A stretch of 64,000 nucleotides of DNA from a virus, in IMG/VR virus record IMGVR_UViG_3300008261_001864, positions 1 to 64,000 of that record; one strand, written 5' to 3'. Shown here piece by piece: positions 50,012 to 59,266 of this stretch (positions are counted from its first letter, which is position 1; each line of letters starts with the position of its first letter). The translations under genes and the position numbers were made by a program. The notes under the pieces are model-generated. The model did not search any database. It saw nothing but the letters and a program-made list of their open reading frames with translations, and was not told the origin of the DNA.

Positions 50012-52291
50012 CTAGCCACCAAAGATCATCTTGAAAGCCGTCGCAAAGCCCGCAACGTCGGGTGCCGCATAGGCAAAGCAGGCACCACACGTCATCCCGT
50101 CGGCCGCGTTGCTCTTGGGCTTCTGTCCCTGCGCGTTGTCAACCGCGCTGTACCACTCGTCCACACCACCTGTGATGTTGGCCGCCGCCAACAGGTAGAA
50201 TCCGAACGAGAGGGACTCGATCCAATCTATGATCTCAATGATGAACTGTATCCATTTCTCAAGAACGTCGATCTTTGCGTTCACCGTGTCGATGAAGTCC
50301 TTGACGTCTTGAATGATGCCTTTGTAGGCGTCCACCAACGCCTGAGCCTTGTCGGCCAAGTCATAGAGCATCTTGGAGGACCACGGGATCATGTCGTCCA
50401 AGATGGAGATACGCTGCCAATCTGGGGGCACCCCTTGGTAGGATAGACCCCGAACGAAGTTCACAGCGGCGAGGACGTTCTTGCGAACGTTCTTGTCGTC
50501 ATACGCCCACGCAAACGTGACCGCATCATCCCGCTTGGCCGTGGCATTGAAGCCCGTGCCATCGACCTCGGCGCGGGTAAGCCTTTGCACAAGGGCCAGC
50601 GGCGTCGAGAACGACGCCAGATTGTTGGGGGATGTCCTCAACTCAGCCTGTGCGGGGGGACCGAACGGCAAAGGACCCGTCATGAGTTGCTTGAAACTCT
50701 CTGCGAACCCACCACCACCGCCTTCGAGCGCCGCATAGGTGTAGCGGTTCATGAGCCGAGCGGCCTTCACCCGATAGTTGGTGGAGGTCCACGGGGCCAT
50801 CATGCCCTGCACGCTTATGGCCGCAGGGTTGATGTTCTTGTCGGGCACGGGCGGGTAGCTTTTGAGGTTGTATGCCTGACCACCGAACTGCGACATCGTG
50901 CCCTTGCCGATGTCGGAAACCTGGTAGCCCGGCAGGGGGTCGCCCTTGTCGTCGAACGCCGGATCGTACAGGATGTTCCCTTGATCGTCGGTGGCGACCA
51001 CACCGCCAACCTTCTTCGGCTTGAGTTCAAGGTCGAGGTGGAACCCAAGCGAGAAGGCCGCCAAAAACAGCGACCGAAACGCCTCCATGACGTCAAACTC
51101 GGTTGGGAGGGTGGGGTAGATGGCCTGCTGGATGGGGGTCGGCAACCCCATCACGAGATTGGTGCCCGCGTACTTGTAGTTGTAAATCCCCGTCGCGGGG
51201 TTCCTTTCCACGGTCCCAGCCTTGAGCGTCCCCCAAGACTCGGAGTCTTTGCGGTCAATACCAAGTTCCCCACTGAAAGCCCGCACCCGATACCAATATG
51301 TCTTGTCTCGTTCTATGCCGTTGTCGGTGAACCGCCACTTCCCCAGCACGTCGAAAAACTTGACCCAAAACCCCGACGTATCCCTCGTCATCACGAAAGC
51401 GTCCTTGAAGAGGACGACGGGCTGCCCGTACTCGTCGAGAACTGGTGTCTTGGTCTTTATGGGCTGCTGGGTCCGAGGGTCACGCAGCCCTGTGTCCAGC
51501 ATGGTGTAAACGATACCAGGCTTATCAAACGTGTCGATCAGGTCCTCGCTAGGGTACTCATCTGTCGATTCGATAAGCCAAGCGGGAGGGGTGAGAAAGG
51601 CTCCTCCCGTCTCAGCCATCAACCCCTCAAGAGCGTTATCGGCAGTCGGCACGGTTTGTCCGAGCGCCCACTCCAACGCAAAGGCTGGTTTCTCGATCTT
51701 GTTAGGGTCCTTAAAGAGTTCAGCCAGCCCGTCCACAATGTCGCCGTTGCGGTTGGATTGGCGCACCTTGAAGTTCACGGGAGCGGGGTAGGGAGGGATG
51801 ACCTGACCCTCGTTACCCTTGAACAACTTTTGGAGTACCGTCCACCCCTTCTGGATGCCAGGCCAACCGTTGGAGTCCACGACGACGAGGACGAACCCGC
51901 TGTTCGTCAAACCCGCCTGCGGCTTGGGTCGGTTGATGTCCTTGGCGTCCTGTAGCGAACCCTTCCACCGCTGGAGGAAGCCGGGCCAACCTCCACGCAG
52001 CCTCTTTAGCTGGGGATCGTTAGTGAAGTCGGGCAGCAGCAGCCACATATAGATGCCCGTCTGCCGCAGCGACTCCAAGATGGAGTTGATGGCTGCGACG
52101 AGGGCATCCACGAGGACTTTGATGGGGTTGCCGAGGTCCACCAAAAACGTCTTGATGGTGTTCAAGACGGCCTTGACGATCTCAAGGTAGTTCCCCAAGG
52201 TTTCGGCCACAGAGCGGGTCTGCTCCAGCAGGTCCTTGCCGGGGATGTAGTTCTCAACCGAGAAACTGAGCCAAGGGGTGGCGGCGGTCAT
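50012..52291 (-). CDS. large structural protein, possible fibronectin III element
   Basis: 759 residues. The N-terminal 80 residues are helical and hydrophobic (LGNYLEIVKAVLNTIKTFLV). GFVLVVVDSNGWPGIQKGWT and later KTYWYRVRAFSGELG look like strands of an FnIII-type domain. The C-terminus has AQALVDAYKGIIQDVKDFID, then VLEKWIQFIIEIIDWIESLS, amphipathic helices that may contact membranes or form bundles, and a final Cys pair (CGACFAYA). It may be a tape-measure-like or baseplate part; 759 residues is short for a tape measure. Confidence 0.62.
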   Translation of the reverse strand: MTAATPWLSFSVENYIPGKDLLEQTRSVAETLGNYLEIVKAVLNTIKTFLVDLGNPIKVLVDALVAAINSILESLRQTGIYMWLLLPDFTNDPQLKRLRGGWPGFLQRWKGSLQDAKDINRPKPQAGLTNSGFVLVVVDSNGWPGIQKGWTVLQKLFKGNEGQVIPPYPAPVNFKVRQSNRNGDIVDGLAELFKDPNKIEKPAFALEWALGQTVPTADNALEGLMAETGGAFLTPPAWLIESTDEYPSEDLIDTFDKPGIVYTMLDTGLRDPRTQQPIKTKTPVLDEYGQPVVLFKDAFVMTRDTSGFWVKFFDVLGKWRFTDNGIERDKTYWYRVRAFSGELGIDRKDSESWGTLKAGTVERNPATGIYNYKYAGTNLVMGLPTPIQQAIYPTLPTEFDVMEAFRSLFLAAFSLGFHLDLELKPKKVGGVVATDDQGNILYDPAFDDKGDPLPGYQVSDIGKGTMSQFGGQAYNLKSYPPVPDKNINPAAISVQGMMAPWTSTNYRVKAARLMNRYTYAALEGGGGGFAESFKQLMTGPLPFGPPAQAELRTSPNNLASFSTPLALVQRLTRAEVDGTGFNATAKRDDAVTFAWAYDDKNVRKNVLAAVNFVRGLSYQGVPPDWQRISILDDMIPWSSKMLYDLADKAQALVDAYKGIIQDVKDFIDTVNAKIDVLEKWIQFIIEIIDWIESLSFGFYLLAAANITGGVDEWYSAVDNAQGQKPKSNAADGMTCGACFAYAAPDVAGFATAFKMIFGG

Positions 52292-52294
52292 CGA

Positions 52295-52507
52295 CTAACT
52301 CCCGTACTTCAACTTTTCGAGTTTCCGCTGTAGCCGAGCAGCCTCAGATTCAGCGAGCGACTTTGAGACAAGGGCAATATCACGCAGCTTTGCGAAGATC
52401 GGCAACTCCTCACGGTACTGCCATTGTGGCTGCCCAGCGGGTTGTTCCTCCGCAGGGGGTTGTTCCTCCGCAGGGGTGGTCGCTTCATCCTTGGGGGTGT
52501 CCGTCAT
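52295..52507 (-). CDS. small Glu/Pro-rich protein
   Basis: 70 residues. The first half is unstructured (EEQPPAEEQPAGQPQ), the second half is a basic helix (LAESEAARLQRKLEKLKYGS). ATG at 52507 with GGAGA. It may be a small baseplate factor or chaperone; unknown. Confidence 0.6.
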   Translation of the reverse strand: MTDTPKDEATTPAEEQPPAEEQPAGQPQWQYREELPIFAKLRDIALVSKSLAESEAARLQRKLEKLKYGS

Positions 52508-52516
52508 GCGCGTCTC

Positions 52517-55500
52517 CTACATGGAAGCCAGTTTGGTGAGGTTCTTCATCTGCTCGTCGAGGTCGGATAATCGCTTGGCCGCATAGCGATCCACCAGGTA
52601 AAGCAGACCTGTCTGGACGTTCACCCGTCCGTCGATCCAGATGAACCGCTTGTTGTATAGCTGGTCGCGGTCTTGGAGGATGAGGCTTATTTTGGTGGCC
52701 GGTCCCGTGGGACTCGCCAAGTAACCCTGCCGATCCGATAGGGCGTTGGAGCGGTTGGAGACGTCATCGCCCATCAACCTGTTGACGTAGGTGAAGGCGG
52801 CGTCGGGACCCGCCACGACAGAGGTTTGGTCAAGCAGGGCTGTCCATGTGTTGGCTGCGGCCCCCCAATCCTGTGAGGCGTGCAGGACGCCAAGAAGGTC
52901 CCGCAGGCTGCTCACCGAGAGGCCGAACACGTTGACGAGACGGTAGGTGACGTTACCCGCCGTAGGAAACGGAACGTCACACGTTAGGGTCTGGGGGGTA
53001 ACTGCCGTGACAGCATAGACGCCACGGTTGTCGCCACTCTCGACGTACACGAAACAGCCGACGGCGATGTTGGCGGCCTCAAAGTCGAACGAGGCATCGG
53101 TGAGGTCGGAGCCGTTGACCGCGCCCGTGCGCGTGGTTGTCGTGAGAAGGTCGGTGAGAATACCGTCCGTGCCCTTGGCGGGGTTGCCGTCAAGGAACCG
53201 CTGGATCGCCAACACCTCGGAATCCACACCGCCAGCGGGGCTGTTGTTGGTGAGGACAAACGGCTTGACCTTGTTGGCGGCGATCTTGGGGGCGACCCAC
53301 AACTGCGAAGTCGAGAGGTGGTTGGAGACGCGGAACGTGCAAGTGCTGGGGGTGCCAATAAACGACACGGGGTAGTCAAGGGTTGCCGTCGTCGAGTTAG
53401 GCTTAGTGACGATCTGCCTCCGCTTCCCAGCGTTGACGTGAGTGGGGTCGGTAAAGATGACGGTGTGGCCTATGGCGGCCGATGCCAAGGCTGCCCCCGA
53501 GATCAAAGTAGAAGAAGAAATCGTGCAGGTCCCAGAGGCAACGTTCGGGGCGCTGGTGATGAGAACAGTCTCGGCACCGCTGGTGGTGGGAAAGGGAGGG
53601 TCCACCGTTAGCGTTGTCGCGGTGAGGGCGGTGATGAGTCGCCACCCAGCCCCCGCATTGGGGCCGGTCATGAACCGAACGATGTCGTACTGCTGGGGGG
53701 CTGGCGTCCCAAACCCTCCCGTGCGAGTCAGGGAGTTCGTGAAGTTCAATGCAACACCTGGGATGGTGTTGGTGGTTGTGGTGGAGATGGCGAGGGTTTG
53801 AACGGCGGCGTACTCCTCGTCAACGTAGGTCTGCTCACACTCGAAGGTGCGGGTCTGGATAGGCAGGCCCATGTCGTTGATGTCCGACTCGGCCAGACCG
53901 TCGAGGGCGGGAAGCCTGTAGGGTTCCGTCCGCTTGTTGACGAGATACACCGACTTGCACTCGACGAACTCGTTGGTGAGCGGAGGATCGTTGAAGTAAA
54001 AAAAGTTGTTGGAGTACAGCAGGGTCCCTGTGGCCTTTACGAGGGACGCCTCGAACTGCTTTTGGAACACGGTGTCGGTGGGGTCCAGCGAGATGGTGGC
54101 CCCTCGGGGGATGGCCGTCGTCACCGCTGGGGTGACGGTCAGCGCCGTGCCCGTCGGATCGACCGTCACCGTCCCTGTGTAGGTGGGGAGCGCGGTCCCG
54201 AGGACGGTCACGAGAACCTTCATGTCCTTCTTAAAGCCGGGCCGGAAAAACACGCTGGTCCCTGTGGCGTTATCGACGGGGATCGTTGTCGCACCCGCAG
54301 GGACGTAAGCGGTGATGAGGGCGCGTGGAAACCGCCTGTAGTAGGACTCAACCAACGAGTCGATGTCGGACGTCCCGAAACTCAGGATAGGGTCGCCGTC
54401 CTTGATGTCTGCGGTGTCGGAACCTGCAAACGTGGCGTTGAAGATGTGGTCCTTGTAGGTCGGGTACAGGCGCGAGACGGTGCTGGGCAGGTACATCTTG
54501 GTGTATCGCGGCGTTTCCACCCACCAGATGAACCCGCCGATGACCCACTCTTTTTTGTAGAATAACTGATCGTCGATGTCGTTCGTGACGTCGGCGTAAA
54601 GGTCACGCGGGGGGTTGTCCACCTTGCCGTCAAAGCGAAACCGTCCGCTGTCCGCACCGACGAGCCGACCGTCGAAACTCTGTATGGCATCCTCAAGGTG
54701 GTTGATGCTGTCGTTGGAATACTTGAGGAACCGGCGAGCCACGAGGTCCATGTTGGAGGTGTGGGCCTCTTTGTAGAAGATGGACTCGCGCCCTTGCCCT
54801 GGCAGCCCTGGGCTGCTGGGCGCGTTTTCGGTGCGGGGGCCATAGCTGGGGGCTGATCCCTGCGCCTGTGCGGCGAAGTACGCGGTGACCTCACCACGGA
54901 AGTTCGTGAGGGTTTCAACACGGAAGTAGAAGGTGTCGGCGCTCCAGATGGTGTACTCCATCTTGAGTACCTGTCCCAGCATCCCGTTGGGTTCTTCGTC
55001 CGACGTCGTGTTCGGAACGATGCCGTGCGTGTAGGTGTACTTGAGACGGCTGGCGGGCTTCACCGACACGTTGCCCAGGTAGCAGATGCCCACCTCGTCG
55101 GCCCCTGACAGGGGCGGGTCAAAGTTGACGATGCCCGCGCTGTCGATCCCGTAACTGACAAACTGACCAATCTTCCCGCTCGCCTTTCGGAAGATACCGT
55201 AGGGCTGAGACAACACGGGAGGCAGCAGCGTAGCGGCCCGTGTGTCACCGTCCTCACGGATGGTTCGGATGGATCGCTTCAAGATGGCTGTGGCAGGAGC
55301 GTACTGACGTTGAGCGTTGCTGGTAAGCTGTACCTCGGTCCACCCATTGAGGAACTTGGTCCCCACCACAAGGTAGTAGTCAGAGAATGTGTGGGTCCCG
55401 TCGGTGAACAGCAGGACGATGCCTGGGACGTAAACGGACGTCTGATCCCCGTACACCTTGATGCGGTTCATGCCCCGAGGGATGACCTGATAGGGATTGT

Positions 55501-58500
55501 CCTCGGTGGTGAAGAAGTAGTCCGTGAACGGGGTTCCGTCGGGCGGCGTGGACGATAGGAACAGGGGTGGGTCGGATGCCTCGTTGACGATTACCTGCCC
55601 TGCCGCCAAGGACACAAGGGTTCGGTTGGTGGTGCCAGGTGCCGGGTACGTCGCGCCCGCGATCTGATAGACATTCTGGGTGCCCACACGCAACAAAGAG
55701 CCGGTGGGCAGCTTGCTAGTCTGGTTGCCTGCCAACGTGAACGTCGAGGTGTCCTCGGTAAGGATGACCTTCTCGACGTAGAGGGGATACAGGAGGGTGA
55801 CGGACTGCTCACCTCCAATCGCCTCGTACACGTTGTAGTCGATCTGGAGTAGTTCCGAAGGGCCAACAATGGCCCCGTGGGGCACGGCGTCCGTGGTGGG
55901 CTTCAAGTCGGGCTGGAAAGTCATCGAGGACGACGACGTAGTGACCACCACCTTCGCGGGCGTCTGCGGGCGACCCCCACGATAGACTTTGGGGGGAGGG
56001 TAGGCGGCGACCGTGCGACCATTGGGATTGAACGAGAAGGTGGTACCGGGCTCCGAACGGGGTGGGAGCCTCTCTCGACTGATTCCGAACGTCACCCGCT
56101 CTGTCGTGACGGGGAGTTGGTTGCCACTCTGGTCAAGGGGGATGTAGGTGACGATAGCCTCCTCACCCGCCGCAAACCTCTCGGTGAACTCAATGAACCC
56201 AAGGGGCGGCTGGAGGCTGTAGTCGGTACCGGGCGTCTGCGTCACGCAGGCATACACCTTCGGAGGGGTGCCCGAAGGGATGTCGGCCGCGCTAAAGTTC
56301 AAGTTCCCCGTCGCAGCACTCACCTGCACGGTGCCCGTGGTGAGTGTGGTGGAGAAATCGTTGTCGGTCGGAACAGCCGTCGTCGAGCCTATCTGGGTGT
56401 AGTTGTTCTGCCCGACTCGGAAGCGAGTATTGGGAGCATCCACGACGTCGAGACGCAGGCGGCGATAGATGAGGTAAGCCCTCGGGGTGCTGGAGTTGTC
56501 CACCGGGCTACCGAGAAACGACAAGAAATCGGTACCTACGGACGACACCACATAGCTTCCGATGTCGGGTCCCGTGCTGATGTAAAGGGTGTCCCCTGCC
56601 GTGACGCCTATAGCGATGAAGTCTCGGGTGGTGTCTTGGAGGGACCCGTCGGGGGAGACGATCCCGTAGGCGTTGGCCGACTGAGGGATGATGTCGGTCT
56701 GGTTCTGGATGAATCCCAACTCGCGGATGCGTTCGACCCTCGTGATGGGATCGGGAAAGCTGATGGGCTGCCAGTAGCGGTCAGCCATGACCTCGGGGGA
56801 GCGGCGAATCTCGTACTCGACGTTGGTAGCGTTGATGAAGTCACCGAGGTCGATGTCTGTGAGGAGCGGGGTGACGATAGACCCCGCACTCAACCGATAG
56901 ATGCCCTTCGCTGGCCCTCCCTTGACCACCAAGACGTCATTAGACTCGACTTGAAAGGTGGCCGAGTCGGGGTCCCAGAAGTTGCCGTTGTCGAGGATGC
57001 CGGTGGTGCCCTGCGCGACCACCTTGCCGACCGTGTTGACGAGAGTGACGACGCCTGGTACACGGTCCAGCAGATAGTCCACACCCTCTGTAAGGTCATT
57101 GAACAGGTTGGAGGACGGCGCAGACTCTAGGGCGAACTTGTTGTTGGCCCCGAGAATCAAAGGGTTGGGGAGCGGGAACGTGCCGTTCGGCTTGGTGAAG
57201 GTGAGGAACTGGTCCTTCTTACGGTTGGCAAACTTGAGTTGCCCATCCTCGTAGGAGAGGACGTACCCGAGGCCCGACGGAGGATCGCCGCTGTCGGCGG
57301 TAAGGTTGGTGAGGTTGCCCGTAAAAGTGCCCGTGCCTTGTTCCACAAAGACCTTGATGGGGAATCTGATCCCCTCGACAGGTAGCGCGGGCAGGGAGAC
57401 AAACGGGGTCTGTCCGATGGGGTCTGCCAGCACGGCTGCGTAGTCGCCGTACTGCTTCCAGTATGAGGTCAGATCGAACTGGTCGGGGTTTGACCCTGAT
57501 AGGTTGAGGAAGTTGCGAAAGAAACGGAGGCCCACACCGTTCTCAAGCAACAAGTCGCCAAACACCACTTGGACGGAGTGGCTGATAGTCCACGCCGAGA
57601 ACTGCACCTGCCCGACGTCGTTGACCTGCACGGTCCCAGAGGCTTGGAGGGCCGCAGCACCAAAGGACTCCACCCGCTCCACGGTAGGGAACTGGTAGCC
57701 GTCATCCTGTACGAAGATGAGGTCGCCACCCCGATCAGGCGCTCCCACAATCGCATTGGGGGCCGAGGTGGTGCCGAGGTCCTGACGGGGCAGTTGTTTG
57801 CCGTACTCGATGAAAACGCCGTCGTAGTATATCTTGGAAGCCGCCAAGGCATCCGTGTACGAGAGCCTGATGAGGCCCGTTGCCCTCGACCATTGGAAGG
57901 CCCCTGGCAGAGGCATCGTGAAAGCGGTTTCATCCGCGACCTCCGTGGGGGTCAACCAGACCCCGTGATCGAGGCGAACGACAGGGCTTTGTCCCGTGGC
58001 GGGTAACGGGCTGAGAATGATGCCCTTCGCAAAATACTCCTCTGTCGTCCCGATCTGTCCGTCGCTCTGGTCGGGGGTGAAGAACGCCTGACGTTGCCAC
58101 CGCAGAGTTTGACCTTCCCATGCGGTGAGGTCCGACGGGTTCCAGTTCAACTCACCCGTTGACCGCAGCATCTCGACGGTGCCCGAGGCAGGCGACCCGA
58201 ACGCGCTTACGATGACGACGCCGATGGTGGTGCCACCCCCAATGGCCCCGTAGGACAAACGGTAGGGAGCCGCAGGCAGCCCCTCAATCGGCACGGGAAG
58301 ATGCAGACGCGGAGAGTCATTGAGGGTGGCTTGAACAACGCCGATGACCTCTACGGGACCCCCCGGCAGCAGCTTGAAGGCTTGGGTGGTGTTGTCGTAG
58401 GTGAAGCGGTCGAAGGGTTGCGTGGTGGTTCCTTCGTTCTTGGACCACGCAAACTTGGCCTCGACGAGCGACTGCCCTCTGGGGACGCCGCCCAATAGGG

Positions 58501-58684
58501 GCGGGGGGTGAGGCACCACCGTCACGAAGTAGTCCACTCGGGGGACGTTTTCGGACCCATCCGTAAAGTGCGCGTTGTAGGCCGTGGCGTTCAAGATCGC
58601 CGTCTTGGGCGTGAACGTAAACGGGGAGTTAGCCGCCCCGATGCGGGCTGGCTCGACGACGTAGCCCTTGACCGACATTCCCAT
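52517..58684 (-). CDS. 2055-residue virion protein of the baseplate region
   Basis: A giant beta-rich protein without a domain I can name. Many repeated units end in a strand after 'TG-RF' or 'GDTLYISTG-GSYVVSS' (about residues 680-700), and a like pattern 'GCFVYVESGDNRGVYAVTAV' recurs near 1880, suggesting repeated small beta domains. The region near 1320-1400 (LVARRFLKYSNDSINHLEDA) is helical. The C-terminus is a heptad helix (LSDLDEQMKNLTKLAS). It lies between the spike-associated genes and the wedge genes, so it is probably a baseplate or central tail part. ATG at 58684 with GAGG. Confidence 0.75.
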   Translation of the reverse strand: MGMSVKGYVVEPARIGAANSPFTFTPKTAILNATAYNAHFTDGSENVPRVDYFVTVVPHPPPLLGGVPRGQSLVEAKFAWSKNEGTTTQPFDRFTYDNTTQAFKLLPGGPVEVIGVVQATLNDSPRLHLPVPIEGLPAAPYRLSYGAIGGGTTIGVVIVSAFGSPASGTVEMLRSTGELNWNPSDLTAWEGQTLRWQRQAFFTPDQSDGQIGTTEEYFAKGIILSPLPATGQSPVVRLDHGVWLTPTEVADETAFTMPLPGAFQWSRATGLIRLSYTDALAASKIYYDGVFIEYGKQLPRQDLGTTSAPNAIVGAPDRGGDLIFVQDDGYQFPTVERVESFGAAALQASGTVQVNDVGQVQFSAWTISHSVQVVFGDLLLENGVGLRFFRNFLNLSGSNPDQFDLTSYWKQYGDYAAVLADPIGQTPFVSLPALPVEGIRFPIKVFVEQGTGTFTGNLTNLTADSGDPPSGLGYVLSYEDGQLKFANRKKDQFLTFTKPNGTFPLPNPLILGANNKFALESAPSSNLFNDLTEGVDYLLDRVPGVVTLVNTVGKVVAQGTTGILDNGNFWDPDSATFQVESNDVLVVKGGPAKGIYRLSAGSIVTPLLTDIDLGDFINATNVEYEIRRSPEVMADRYWQPISFPDPITRVERIRELGFIQNQTDIIPQSANAYGIVSPDGSLQDTTRDFIAIGVTAGDTLYISTGPDIGSYVVSSVGTDFLSFLGSPVDNSSTPRAYLIYRRLRLDVVDAPNTRFRVGQNNYTQIGSTTAVPTDNDFSTTLTTGTVQVSAATGNLNFSAADIPSGTPPKVYACVTQTPGTDYSLQPPLGFIEFTERFAAGEEAIVTYIPLDQSGNQLPVTTERVTFGISRERLPPRSEPGTTFSFNPNGRTVAAYPPPKVYRGGRPQTPAKVVVTTSSSSMTFQPDLKPTTDAVPHGAIVGPSELLQIDYNVYEAIGGEQSVTLLYPLYVEKVILTEDTSTFTLAGNQTSKLPTGSLLRVGTQNVYQIAGATYPAPGTTNRTLVSLAAGQVIVNEASDPPLFLSSTPPDGTPFTDYFFTTEDNPYQVIPRGMNRIKVYGDQTSVYVPGIVLLFTDGTHTFSDYYLVVGTKFLNGWTEVQLTSNAQRQYAPATAILKRSIRTIREDGDTRAATLLPPVLSQPYGIFRKASGKIGQFVSYGIDSAGIVNFDPPLSGADEVGICYLGNVSVKPASRLKYTYTHGIVPNTTSDEEPNGMLGQVLKMEYTIWSADTFYFRVETLTNFRGEVTAYFAAQAQGSAPSYGPRTENAPSSPGLPGQGRESIFYKEAHTSNMDLVARRFLKYSNDSINHLEDAIQSFDGRLVGADSGRFRFDGKVDNPPRDLYADVTNDIDDQLFYKKEWVIGGFIWWVETPRYTKMYLPSTVSRLYPTYKDHIFNATFAGSDTADIKDGDPILSFGTSDIDSLVESYYRRFPRALITAYVPAGATTIPVDNATGTSVFFRPGFKKDMKVLVTVLGTALPTYTGTVTVDPTGTALTVTPAVTTAIPRGATISLDPTDTVFQKQFEASLVKATGTLLYSNNFFYFNDPPLTNEFVECKSVYLVNKRTEPYRLPALDGLAESDINDMGLPIQTRTFECEQTYVDEEYAAVQTLAISTTTTNTIPGVALNFTNSLTRTGGFGTPAPQQYDIVRFMTGPNAGAGWRLITALTATTLTVDPPFPTTSGAETVLITSAPNVASGTCTISSSTLISGAALASAAIGHTVIFTDPTHVNAGKRRQIVTKPNSTTATLDYPVSFIGTPSTCTFRVSNHLSTSQLWVAPKIAANKVKPFVLTNNSPAGGVDSEVLAIQRFLDGNPAKGTDGILTDLLTTTTRTGAVNGSDLTDASFDFEAANIAVGCFVYVESGDNRGVYAVTAVTPQTLTCDVPFPTAGNVTYRLVNVFGLSVSSLRDLLGVLHASQDWGAAANTWTALLDQTSVVAGPDAAFTYVNRLMGDDVSNRSNALSDRQGYLASPTGPATKISLILQDRDQLYNKRFIWIDGRVNVQTGLLYLVDRYAAKRLSDLDEQMKNLTKLASM

Positions 58685-58693
58685 CCGACAACC

Positions 58694-59266
58694 TCATATG
58701 ATCTTGCCCACACCCACCCCGGAGGACGGGGAAGGTGCAGGCGCTCCCACAATAGGGACCGGGATAGTGAATCCTGCAAAGGCTATGTCGAGGCCCATCC
58801 CAATCGCCGTGGCGAGTTGAGCCACCGAAGTCCCTGTCATGCCCGCTGCCGCAAAACCCGCCAGCATCGACGGTACCGAAGAAGGCCCTGGGAAAGAAGC
58901 CACCCCTGTGCCGACCCCAACCGTGGGATGCACGGTTGTTATCATGCCCTGCAAGAAAGCGAGCGAGAGGCCGTTTGCAAGAGCGGCTATTAGCTGGGGG
59001 GCCGATGTGCCCGCCATGTTCATGCCCGCAAACCCCGTGGTAAGGCCCGCCAGCAATAGGGGCTGGGGGATCGCACAAGGGAATAGCCCCGCACCAACCC
59101 CAAGGGTGCCGACATCTACGGTTGTGACGACAAGGGTACTGGATGTCCACAGGTTGACGCCTGTGCCCACCCCGAGGGAGAGTTGTGGCAACCCAACGCC
59201 CGTAAAGGCGACCCCCGCAAAAGACGCAGCCAGCGTACCTGCTATGGTGGGGGGTGTAAGTGGCAT
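58694..59266 (-). CDS. three-repeat Gly/Ala-rich protein next to the spike
   Basis: 190 residues made of three copies of a roughly 60-residue unit: FAGVAFTGVGLPQLSLGVGT, FAGMNMAGTSAPQLIAALAN and FAAAGMTGTSVAQLATAIGM, each followed by strands and VGVGTG or the like. Both small residues and hydrophobics are frequent. It has no Cys/His set, so it is not a PAAR cap. Three repeats may fit the three-fold symmetry of the spike, or cap its tip or base. The ATG overlaps the spike stop by one base, giving coupling. Confidence 0.72.
   Translation of the reverse strand: MPLTPPTIAGTLAASFAGVAFTGVGLPQLSLGVGTGVNLWTSSTLVVTTVDVGTLGVGAGLFPCAIPQPLLLAGLTTGFAGMNMAGTSAPQLIAALANGLSLAFLQGMITTVHPTVGVGTGVASFPGPSSVPSMLAGFAAAGMTGTSVAQLATAIGMGLDIAFAGFTIPVPIVGAPAPSPSSGVGVGKII

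Noticed and set aside
50585-51955. Long + strand open frame of 456 codons
   Set aside because: Antisense to the 759-residue structural gene; no ribosome site and no domain; an effect of base composition.
55877-57130. Long + strand open frame of 417 codons
   Set aside because: Antisense to the 2055-residue gene; composition is Arg/Gly/Asp-rich without motifs.
58694-59266. PAAR-type spike tip
   Set aside because: No conserved Cys/His metal site and the repeat pattern differs; kept as unknown.
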